Part shown: piece by piece, positions 56,302 to 64,000 of the stretch | Layout of the letters: each line of letters opens with the position of its first letter | Position numbering within the stretch: position 1 is the first letter of the stretch | Assembly: GCF_000819865.1 (NCBI RefSeq) | Contig: NZ_CDDF01000005.1 | Coordinates: 293,498-357,497, forward strand | Direction of reading: 5' to 3' | DNA: 64,000 nt | Source: Aeromonas eucrenophila | GTDB lineage: Bacteria; Pseudomonadota; Gammaproteobacteria; Enterobacterales; Aeromonadaceae | The notes under the pieces: model-generated | Seen by the model: only the letters and a program-made list of their open reading frames with translations | Databases searched by the model: none | Told to the model about the DNA's origin: nothing | Made by a program: the position numbers and the translations under genes

Positions 56302-57513
56302 TTAGCTGCGGTTGCCCGCACGGGCGACCCGGCCCTCGGCCAGCAGTTGATAGCGACCGGTGGCGGCGGGGACGAAGGCGGATTGTCCCTTCTCGAGACG
56401 CAGCGTCTCATCACCCTGTTTGAGCAGGACGTCGCCGTCGATGGCGAACAGGATCTCGGCGCTGGCGGTGGTGAGGGCGTGTTCACCGGCTGGATAGACG
56501 CTGAAGGTAAAGTCCGGCACCGGCACGTCGAAGTGCTGTACGGTGCCTTCCAGGCGGGGGCTGAGCAGGATCTGATCATCCGGTTTGGCCACGCAGCGGG
56601 TGCAGTCCAAGAGCTCTGCCACGTCTATGTACTTGGGGGTCAGGCCCGCGCGCAGCACGTTGTCGGAGTTCGCCATGATCTCGAGGCCGGTGCCGCGTAC
56701 GTAGGCGTGCGGGGTGCAAGCATCGAGGAACATGGCCTGACCCGGCTGCAGCGTCACCACGTTGAGCAGCAGCGGCGAGAAGAGCCCCACGTCTCCCGGG
56801 TACTGGGCGGCCAGGCCGGTGATCAGTGCGAAGGTCTCCTCATCCTGGTGTGCGGCGGCATAGGCCAGCAGGCCCGCCAGCGCCTCATCCTTGCGGGTCC
56901 CTTCCAAAACCAGCAACTGGTGGAAGAAGTGCTGCAAGCCCGCCTCATTCCGAGCGGCGGCGAGGGCCGCGGTCAGCTCGCTCAGGGCCGGGAGGTTGAC
57001 GCGCACGAACAGCGCCAAAATGGCGGGAATGGCGCGAAAACCGTTCATCGCCTGATAGGGGGTGAGGGCGAACACCAGCTCCGGCTTGTGGTTCGGATCC
57101 TTGTAGTTGCGATTGCCCGCCTTGAGGGGGATGCCGGCGGCCTCTTCCTTGGCGAAACCAACCTCGGCCTGGGCCTTGCTCGGGTGCACCTGGATGGAGA
57201 GCGCCTTCTCGGCGCACAGCACCTTGAACAGGAAGGGCAGGCTGCCGAAGCGGGCCAGGGTGGCCTCACCCAGGACGGCGGCCGGGGCTGCGTCGATCAG
57301 GGTCGAGAGTGTCTGCGAACTGCCCGCGGCGCTCACCTCGGAGCAGCCGTTCGGATGGGCGCCCATCCACAGCTCGGCCTGGGGTTTGCCATCGGGATTG
57401 GGGATGCCAAACAGGCGGGTGAGGGCGTCATGGCTGCCCCAGTCGTAGCCCTGGATCGGGTTGTGCATCGGCAGGAAAGGGGGCAGTGAAGAGGGCAAAT
57501 CGCGACTGCTCAT
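56302..57513 (-). CDS. manA: Mannose-6-phosphate isomerase, class I
   Basis: Interconverts mannose-6-phosphate and fructose-6-phosphate, with zinc. The 403-residue product shows NPIQGYDWGS at the start, AELWMGAHPNGCSEV and the metal-site segments SIQVHPSKAQAEVGF and FLDACTPHAYVRGTGLEIMANSDNVLRAGLTPKY (parts). It is divergent from an AraC-family regulator gene with about 130 bp between them, suggesting that regulator controls it. Together with uhpT and the PTS genes it fits a mannose and sugar-phosphate uptake role. Confidence 0.95.
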   Translation of the reverse strand: MSSRDLPSSLPPFLPMHNPIQGYDWGSHDALTRLFGIPNPDGKPQAELWMGAHPNGCSEVSAAGSSQTLSTLIDAAPAAVLGEATLARFGSLPFLFKVLCAEKALSIQVHPSKAQAEVGFAKEEAAGIPLKAGNRNYKDPNHKPELVFALTPYQAMNGFRAIPAILALFVRVNLPALSELTAALAAARNEAGLQHFFHQLLVLEGTRKDEALAGLLAYAAAHQDEETFALITGLAAQYPGDVGLFSPLLLNVVTLQPGQAMFLDACTPHAYVRGTGLEIMANSDNVLRAGLTPKYIDVAELLDCTRCVAKPDDQILLSPRLEGTVQHFDVPVPDFTFSVYPAGEHALTTASAEILFAIDGDVLLKQGDETLRLEKGQSAFVPAATGRYQLLAEGRVARAGNRS

Positions 57514-57642
57514 AAGGGACGCCTCATGTAATTTGAAAAAACTCGAGTGAAGAAAAAGGTGGAATTGACCCGCAGAGCCGGACTATAACATGGGCGGTCG
57601 CGCGCGCCGCAATCGCTTGCCTCTCTCTTGATCGGGATCATC

Positions 57643-58518
57643 ATGTCACTCATCTTCAGCCAGCTGCTCGACGGCGCCCTCCATGAACAGGTTCCCTTTG
57701 AGCAGATCTGGTTTGCCAGCGAGCAGGGCGTGCCCCCGGGTTTCAGTTATCAGGTCAACTTTCCCCGCCTCGAGCTGGTGTTCAGCGGCGAATACTTAAA
57801 CCAGATCTGGGACAAGGAGCAGGGCAGCAAGCAAGTCAGCGTGTTGCCGGGACAGGCGCTCTACATACCGCCAAACGGCTGGAACAAGCCGCAATGGAGC
57901 ACCGACTGCTCGGTGCTGAGCCTGCTGTTTGGCAAGCGCCAGCTCGGTTTCAGCCTGGTGAGCAAGCGCCGTGATGAGCCCGATTTCTTCGATGTGCAAA
58001 AGCACAGCATCATGGCCCGGGCCGGGCACGTGATCGAACACATACTGGCGGCGCTCAATGCACTGACCGAGGATCCTGGCCGCTCTCCCACCGACAACCA
58101 TCTGCTGCAGGCGCTGCTCACCAGCGCCCGCCAGCTGCTGGCCGAGTCCACCTTCGATCGGCCGAGGGGGGCTGACCTGTTTCACGGCATCTGCATCTAC
58201 ATCCAGGAGAATTTTCACCGCCCCATCAGCCGCGACTCCATCGCGCACCGCTTCAACGTCTCGGCCAGCCATCTCTCCCACCTGTTTCGCGAGCAGGGCC
58301 ACATGCGATTGGCCGATTACATCAGCTGGGTGCGGATCGACAGGGCCAAGTTCATGCTGAAAAAATACCGGTTTCGGCTGGAAGAGGTGGCGAACCGCTG
58401 TGGTTACATTGATGTGAACTATTTTTGCCGGGTGTTCAAGCAGAAGACCGGGCTGACCCCCTCCCAATACCGCTCCCTGAGCCAGCCGCAGGGCCAAACC
58501 GATGGCCTGGCGGGGTGA
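57643..58518 (+). CDS. AraC-family transcriptional regulator
   Basis: A 291-residue regulator. The N-terminal part (about 1-150) is a cupin-like ligand domain with VSVLPGQALYIPPNGWNKP. The C-terminal double helix-turn-helix (about 190-285) contains RDSIAHRFNVSASHLSHLFREQ and DVNYFCRVFKQKTGLTPSQYR, the family signature. It is divergent from manA and probably regulates it, perhaps with a sugar ligand; this is inferred from position only. ATG 57643 was preferred to an upstream TTG. Confidence 0.88.
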   Translation: MSLIFSQLLDGALHEQVPFEQIWFASEQGVPPGFSYQVNFPRLELVFSGEYLNQIWDKEQGSKQVSVLPGQALYIPPNGWNKPQWSTDCSVLSLLFGKRQLGFSLVSKRRDEPDFFDVQKHSIMARAGHVIEHILAALNALTEDPGRSPTDNHLLQALLTSARQLLAESTFDRPRGADLFHGICIYIQENFHRPISRDSIAHRFNVSASHLSHLFREQGHMRLADYISWVRIDRAKFMLKKYRFRLEEVANRCGYIDVNYFCRVFKQKTGLTPSQYRSLSQPQGQTDGLAG

Positions 58519-58718
58519 GGGTGGGCGCTCTCAAGCCCGAGCAGAACAGGCTTTGGATGCGGTTCGGGTCGATCGAACCTGAACCGGTCGGGCGCATTGT
58601 GATCCAGTGCTCGACTATGGTCGGACATGCGCGCCCGCCATTTGATTATGAAAATGGATGGGCTAAGATGGCCGCGCTCAATGACATATTTATAACAAAC
58701 GGAAGTTAGGAGATGCCG

Positions 58719-59972
<1,254 letters not shown>

Positions 59973-59992
59973 GTCTGTCTCGCGTCAACAAG

Positions 59993-60017
59993 GCCAGCCC
60001 TCGGGCTGGCTTTTTTT
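59993..60017 (+). terminator. Terminator of icd
   Basis: The stem GCCAGCC/GGCTGGC with a CTCG loop is followed by TTTTTTT, 20 nt past the icd stop. Confidence 0.92.
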
Positions 60018-60076
60018 ATGTGAGTACCGAGGGCTGTATCATGTCAGGGGTGTCATGCGCCGGTATGCAAATTGAT

Positions 60077-60106
60077 CATTTCAATATTTCTTGTATAGTT
60101 GAAATG
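60077..60106. promoter_or_regulatory. Candidate ArsR operator
   Basis: CATTTCAA (60077-60084) and TTGAAATG (60099-60106) form a perfect 8-bp inverted repeat with a 14-nt spacer. It ends 23 bp before arsR, where an autoregulated ArsR operator is expected. Confidence 0.6.
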
Positions 60107-60129
60107 TCGACTTTCACAGAGGCATCCCC

Positions 60130-60474
60130 ATGCGCGATCCCATGACGTCCGAGAGTACCGTCAAGGTGCTCGAATCCCTCGCCTCGCCGGTGCGCCTCGC
60201 CGCCTGGCGTGAACTGGTGCGTGCCGGCCTCGATGGCATGGTGGCCGGCGAGCTGGCCAGCGCCCTCAATGTGGCCCCCAATACCCTGTCGTTCCACTTG
60301 AAGGCCATGCTGGGGGCGAACCTGCTGAGGGTGGAGCAGGAGGGGCGCTTCCTGCGCTATCGCGCCAATATCCCCTTGATGCAGTCACTCATCGGTTATC
60401 TCACCGAAGAGTGCTGCGCCGGTCATCCCGAGGCGTGCGGCGTCTCGGTATCTTCTTGCTGTCAGGAGTCGTGA
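60130..60474 (+). CDS. arsR: Arsenic-responsive ArsR repressor
   Basis: A 114-residue winged-helix repressor that leaves its operator when arsenite or antimonite binds. The recognition helix is in LASALNVAPNTLSFHLKAML. Metal-binding cysteines lie near the C-terminus: C95, C96 and C103 in EECCAGHPEAC, plus C110/C111. The C95/C96/C102-type site known from Acidithiobacillus ArsR is the closest model, rather than the E. coli CVC site. It is the first gene of arsR-acr3-arsC; acr3 starts 1 nt after its stop. Confidence 0.92.
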   Translation: MRDPMTSESTVKVLESLASPVRLAAWRELVRAGLDGMVAGELASALNVAPNTLSFHLKAMLGANLLRVEQEGRFLRYRANIPLMQSLIGYLTEECCAGHPEACGVSVSSCCQES

Positions 60475-60475
60475 C

Positions 60476-61534
60476 ATGTCTGCCATAGCGCCGAGCCCCA
60501 TCGGCTTCTTCGAACGCTACCTCAGTGCCTGGGTGGCGCTGTGCATCCTGGTCGGCATAGGTCTGGGCCAGGGCTTGCCAGAACTCTTCAAGCTCATCGG
60601 CACCCTCGAGGTGGCCAGGGTTAACCTGCCGGTGGGTCTGCTCATCTGGGTGATGATCATCCCCATGCTGATCAAGGTCGACTTCGGCGCCCTGCATCAG
60701 GTGCGGGATCACCTCAAGGGCATAGGCGTCACCCTGGTCATCAACTGGCTGGTCAAACCCTTCTCCATGGCGCTGCTCGGCTGGATCTTCATCCGGGGCC
60801 TGTTTGCGGATCTGCTACCGGCAGATCAATTGGACAGCTATGTGGCCGGTCTCATCCTGCTGGCGGCCGCCCCCTGCACCGCCATGGTGTTTGTCTGGAG
60901 TCGGCTGGTGAAGGGGGATCCCTACTTCACCCTTTCCCAGGTGGCGCTCAATGACCTCATCATGGTGCTGGCCTTCGCCCCCCTGGTGGCACTGCTGCTC
61001 GGCGTCTCCAGCATCTTGGTGCCCTGGGATACCCTGCTCACTTCAGTGCTGCTCTATATCGTAGTGCCGGTGATCCTGGCCCAGTGGCTGCGTCGGCGCG
61101 CCTTGGCGCGCGGCACGCTCGACACCTTGCTGGCGTGCATTCAGCCCTGGAGTATGGGGGCCCTGCTGCTCACCCTGGTGCTGTTGTTCGCCTTCCAGGG
61201 GGAGGCCATCCTGGCTCAGCCCCTGGTGATCGCCCTGTTGGCGGTGCCAATCCTTATCCAGGTCTTCTTCAATGCGGGCCTCGCCTACTGGCTCAACCGG
61301 CTGGTGGGGGAGAAGCACTCGGTGGCCGGGCCCTCGGCCCTGATCGGAGCATCGAACTTCTTCGAACTGGCGGTGGCTGCCGCCATCAGCCTGTTTGGTT
61401 TCCATTCCGGGGCGGCGCTCGCCACCGTGGTCGGCGTGCTCATCGAGGTGCCGGTCATGCTGCTGGTGGTGCGAATCGTCAATGGCAGCCAGGCCTGGTA
61501 TGAACAATCCAACTCCCGGGAGTACACCTCATGA
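60476..61534 (+). CDS. Acr3-family arsenite efflux permease
   Basis: A 352-residue inner-membrane permease with about ten helices that exports As(III). Family features: INWLVKPFSMALLGWIF, LLAAAPCTAMVFVWSRL with the functional cysteine, and ALIGASNFFELAVAAAISLF. It belongs to the Acr3 (bile/arsenite) family, not the E. coli ArsB family. It begins 1 nt after arsR and overlaps arsC by 4 nt. Confidence 0.94.
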   Translation: MSAIAPSPIGFFERYLSAWVALCILVGIGLGQGLPELFKLIGTLEVARVNLPVGLLIWVMIIPMLIKVDFGALHQVRDHLKGIGVTLVINWLVKPFSMALLGWIFIRGLFADLLPADQLDSYVAGLILLAAAPCTAMVFVWSRLVKGDPYFTLSQVALNDLIMVLAFAPLVALLLGVSSILVPWDTLLTSVLLYIVVPVILAQWLRRRALARGTLDTLLACIQPWSMGALLLTLVLLFAFQGEAILAQPLVIALLAVPILIQVFFNAGLAYWLNRLVGEKHSVAGPSALIGASNFFELAVAAAISLFGFHSGAALATVVGVLIEVPVMLLVVRIVNGSQAWYEQSNSREYTS

Positions 61535-61956
61535 GCAAGATCAGCATCTATCACAACCCGGCGTGCGGCACCTCCCGCAACGTGCTTGAACTTATTCGCA
61601 ACAGCGGCGCAGAGCCCGATGTCATCCTCTATCTGGAGACGCCGCCGAGCCGTGCCGCCCTGGTGCAACTCATCGCCGACATGGAGATCAGTCCGCGCGC
61701 CTTGCTGCGTCAGAATGTCCCGCCCTTTGAGGCGCTGGGACTGGCGGAGGAGAAGCTCAGCGATGACGAGCTCATCGACGCCATGCTGGCCCACCCCTTG
61801 CTCATCAACCGCCCGATAGTGGTGACGCCACTCGGCACCCGGCTTTGTCGCCCCTCCGAGCGGGTACTCGATATCTTGCCCGATCAGCAAAAAGGGGCCT
61901 TCGCCAAGGAGGATGGCGAGCAGTTGGTGGACGCAGAGGGCAAACGGCTTAAATAG
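61531..61956 (+). CDS. arsC: Arsenate reductase (glutaredoxin type)
   Basis: A 141-residue enzyme that reduces arsenate to arsenite with glutathione and glutaredoxin, providing the substrate of the efflux pump. Catalytic Cys12 is in YHNPACGTSRNVLEL, and arginines of the anion site are in the RALLRQN and NRPIVVTPLGTRLCRP segments. Its start overlaps the acr3 stop (ATGA). A hairpin without T-run (61990-62014) follows. Confidence 0.95.
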   Translation: MSKISIYHNPACGTSRNVLELIRNSGAEPDVILYLETPPSRAALVQLIADMEISPRALLRQNVPPFEALGLAEEKLSDDELIDAMLAHPLLINRPIVVTPLGTRLCRPSERVLDILPDQQKGAFAKEDGEQLVDAEGKRLK

Positions 61957-62087
61957 AGCGGCGGTAAAGGTTGCTTGAAAGCAGGATCACAACGGCCCCA
62001 TTTAGGGGCCGTTGTCGTGGATATCTAGGTGAGCAGATACCCGGTGGGATCTTGGAGGGAAGCACCGTCCGGGATGGGTGATCGCCG

Positions 62088-62264
62088 TCAGGTGGTCTTT
62101 TCCACGTGTTGTTGGTAGAGCTGCTGCCACTTGCTGGTTTCGGCTTCGTCGCCCTGTGCCTGCCAGAACTCGCAGATGGAGTTGGCGAGTTCGGATGCCA
62201 TGGCGTGATCGCCATCGCGGCGGCTCATCAGATATTGTCCCAGCCAACTTTGATACTGTTTCAT
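62088..62264 (-). CDS. 58-residue protein, unknown
   Basis: A short ORF reading MKQYQSWLGQYLMSRRDGD and ending HVEKTT. AAGGAG lies 8 nt before the ATG. It is mostly helical and polar, with FWQAQGDEAETSKWQQLYQQ. No signal peptide or membrane segment is seen. I do not recognise a family. It lies convergent to the ars operon. Confidence 0.7.
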   Translation of the reverse strand: MKQYQSWLGQYLMSRRDGDHAMASELANSICEFWQAQGDEAETSKWQQLYQQHVEKTT

Positions 62265-62590
62265 AGTCCGATCTCCTTATCTAAGGTGCCCTTGGTGGTT
62301 GTCGTCTGGCAGATTCCCTTGCCATGACTGACTCATCCAGGTCACAGGTGGTGCTGCGCGTCGGTGCGTTGTGAGCGCGAGATTAGGTCGCGATCTCGCC
62401 GGATAAGGACGATAACGGAGCGCAGATGTCAAAAAACGGCCCCTATCTTATCACAAAATAACCAATTTGGGGGGATTGACGGCAAGGGAGGGAATCGGAA
62501 GCGATCATGTGTATGGCAAAGGATGTGCCATCTTGCTGATCCATGAAGAGAAAACCCGCCATGAAGGCGGGTTTGGCAGTTGAAAAAAAC
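62265..62590. other. Gap between the 58-residue ORF and dsdA
   Basis: About 325 bp holding the promoter of the small ORF and the dsdA terminator; nothing else is supported. Confidence 0.45.
62549..62574 (-). terminator. Terminator of dsdA
   Basis: A 9-bp stem (AAACCCGCC/GGCGGGTTT) with a 5-nt loop, followed on the minus strand by TTTTCTCTT. Confidence 0.8.
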
Positions 62591-63922
62591 TTAAATCTTG
62601 GCAGTGGCCAGATATTTCTCCATCTCGGCTGCGGGTACCATGCCGCCGCCGGTGGCCCACACCAGGTGAGTCGCCTGGGTCATGGCCGCTTCATCCCATC
62701 CTTGAGCCAGTTGCCAGGCGCGGTCGGCCGTCACTCGCCAGGGGCCCGGCATGCCGGCCAGCGCCGAGGGCTCCAGCTTGATCTGCTCCTCTCTGGCGAG
62801 CAACCCCAGCAGGTCATACATCTCCTGATCGCTCAGGGTGAAGAAGCCATCCAGCAGCCGCTCCATGGCGCGGCCGACGAAGCCGGAGGCACGCCCCACA
62901 GCCAGGCCATCGGCAGCGGTGAGGTTGTCGATGCCCAGATCCTGCACCGCAATCTGATCGTGCAACCCGGTGTGGACCCCGAGCAACATGCAGGGGGAGT
63001 GGGTGGGTTCGGCGAAGAAGCAGTGGACGTTATCCCCGAACGCGAGTTTGAGGCCAAAGGCCACGCCGCCCGGGCCGCCGCCCACACCGCAAGGCAGGTA
63101 GACGAACAGCGGGTGTTCGGTGTCCACCTTGATGCCCATCTCATCGAACTGCTGCTTCACCCGCTCGCCGGCCACCGAGTAGCCGAGGAACAGGGTGCGG
63201 GAGTTCTCGTCATCGATGAAGAAGCAGTTGGGATCGCGCTCCGCCTCCTTGCGCCCCTGCTCCACTGCAACCCCGTAATCCTCGGCGTATTCCACCACTA
63301 TGACCCCATGTTCGCGCAACTTGCGTTTCTTCCACTCCCGCGCATCGGCAGACATGTGGACTGTGACGGTGAAGCCGAGCTTGGCGCTCATGATGCCAAT
63401 GGACATGCCGAGGTTGCCGGTGGAGCCGACCGCGATGCTGTATTGGCCGAAGAATTGACGGAACTCGTCCGAGAACAGCTTGCTGTAGTCATCTTCTGTG
63501 CGGAGCAAGCCCGCCTTGATCGCCAGCTGCTCGGCGTGGGCCAGCACCTCGTAGATGCCGCCGCGGGCCTTGATGGAGCCGGAGATGGGCAGGTGACTGT
63601 CTTTTTTGAGCAGCAGGCGACCGCTGACCTCGACGCCATAACGCTCATTGAGGGCCCCCTGTATGGCAGGGATGGCGGCGACCTCGGACTCCAGAATCCC
63701 TTGAGTGACGCGGGTCTCGGGGAAGGCTTCACACAGGTAGGGGGCGAAGCGGGCGAGACGGGCTGAGGCATCAGCGACATCGCGCTGGTCCAGGCCGACA
63801 TAGGGCAGGCCAACGGCAAGGGAGGTGGCCTTGGGATTGAACCAGGTCAGGGGCTCCAGCGCGATCAGGGAGCGAACCAGCGGGAATTGGACGGTGAGCT
63901 GGGAAACATCGATGTTTTTCAT
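62591..63922 (-). CDS. dsdA: D-serine ammonia-lyase
   Basis: A PLP enzyme that converts D-serine to pyruvate and ammonia, detoxifying D-serine and using it as a nutrient. The 443-residue product matches E. coli DsdA (442). The PLP lysine is K118 in [16 protein letters not shown]. The glycine-rich [15 protein letters not shown] binds the PLP phosphate. The start at 63922 matches the E. coli start (MKN/MEN-type). It follows the permease gene by 16 nt, so they form a dsdX-dsdA operon. Confidence 0.96.
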   Translation of the reverse strand: MKNIDVSQLTVQFPLVRSLIALEPLTWFNPKATSLAVGLPYVGLDQRDVADASARLARFAPYLCEAFPETRVTQGILESEVAAIPAIQGALNERYGVEVSGRLLLKKDSHLPISGSIKARGGIYEVLAHAEQLAIKAGLLRTEDDYSKLFSDEFRQFFGQYSIAVGSTGNLGMSIGIMSAKLGFTVTVHMSADAREWKKRKLREHGVIVVEYAEDYGVAVEQGRKEAERDPNCFFIDDENSRTLFLGYSVAGERVKQQFDEMGIKVDTEHPLFVYLPCGVGGGPGGVAFGLKLAFGDNVHCFFAEPTHSPCMLLGVHTGLHDQIAVQDLGIDNLTAADGLAVGRASGFVGRAMERLLDGFFTLSDQEMYDLLGLLAREEQIKLEPSALAGMPGPWRVTADRAWQLAQGWDEAAMTQATHLVWATGGGMVPAAEMEKYLATAKI

Positions 63923-63938
63923 GAGATATCTCTGTTTG

Positions 63939-64000
63939 TTACACGATATAGGAAAGCAGGAAAGTGCCGGCAAGCGCCATCAGGGAGGCGACCAGGGTGG
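63939..64000 (-). CDS. dsdX: 3' end of a permease gene, probably dsdX (partial)
   Basis: Only the last 20 codons are inside the window: [19 protein letters not shown] then TAA (63939-63941). The hydrophobic end suits a GntP-family permease such as the D-serine transporter DsdX. The tight linkage to dsdA supports this, but the rest of the gene lies outside the window. Confidence 0.6.
   Translation of the reverse strand, partial: TLVASLMALAGTFLLSYIV

Overview
The window looks like a chromosomal segment of an Aeromonas-type gammaproteobacterium. The coding DNA is GC-rich. The housekeeping proteins (ArcA, ThrABC, PykF, PurB, MnmA, Icd, UhpT, MscK, AceK) read as close relatives of the E. coli ones but with different surroundings. 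The genus is an inference from overall protein character and gene neighbourhood; no 16S gene is present.

Layout. 1-11 kb: tRNA-Gly(TCC), arcA, rraA, an outer-membrane barrel protein, a META-domain lipoprotein, a solitary aceK, the SpoU-type methyltransferase yjtD, and the attenuated threonine operon thrLABC. 11.3-13.1 kb: an AT-rich island holding two co-directional genes, a two-TM macro-domain protein and a TIR-like protein, which I read as a type II Thoeris anti-phage system. 13.5-28.4 kb: small accessory and envelope genes (a PsiF-repeat protein, a YbcV-like protein, a GNAT gene broken by a stop codon, a double-PAS soluble chemoreceptor, a DUF3332 protein, YeeA), molybdenum cofactor genes mobA/mobB with an unusual MobB fusion, NAD-malic enzyme, a secreted intein-like (Hint) protein with perfect 21-residue repeats, uraA, a dienelactone hydrolase, a SYLF lipoprotein, pgl and a LysE exporter. 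28.5-40 kb: mscK, pykF, roxA, then purB-hflD-mnmA-nudJ-rluE in the enterobacterial order.

40-54 kb is a sugar-transport and envelope block between rluE and icd, genes that are adjacent in E. coli. It holds an EIIB plus a degenerate HPr-EIIA fusion, uhpT, two fructose-family PTS permeases with different domain orders (A-B-C and A-C-B), a frameshifted GNAT gene, small zinc-ribbon and membrane proteins, a CopD-like protein, and a large Ig-like repeat lipoprotein ending in a HExxH protease-like domain. 54-64 kb: a 49-residue ORF with its own terminator, ygjV, a periplasmic PLD-type nuclease, manA with a divergent AraC regulator, icd, an arsR-acr3-arsC operon with an operator palindrome, a 58-residue ORF, and dsdA preceded by the 3' end of its permease gene.

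Functional links: AceK (3-5 kb) is expected to phosphorylate Icd (58.7 kb), whose target serine is conserved. ManA, UhpT, the PTS proteins and candidate CRP sites form a sugar and sugar-phosphate uptake neighbourhood. The most notable accessory features are the Thoeris pair, the Hint-repeat protein, the HPr-like domain lacking its phosphorylatable histidine, and the Ig-like metalloprotease lipoprotein. All boundaries come from reading the sequence; no database search or folding program was run.
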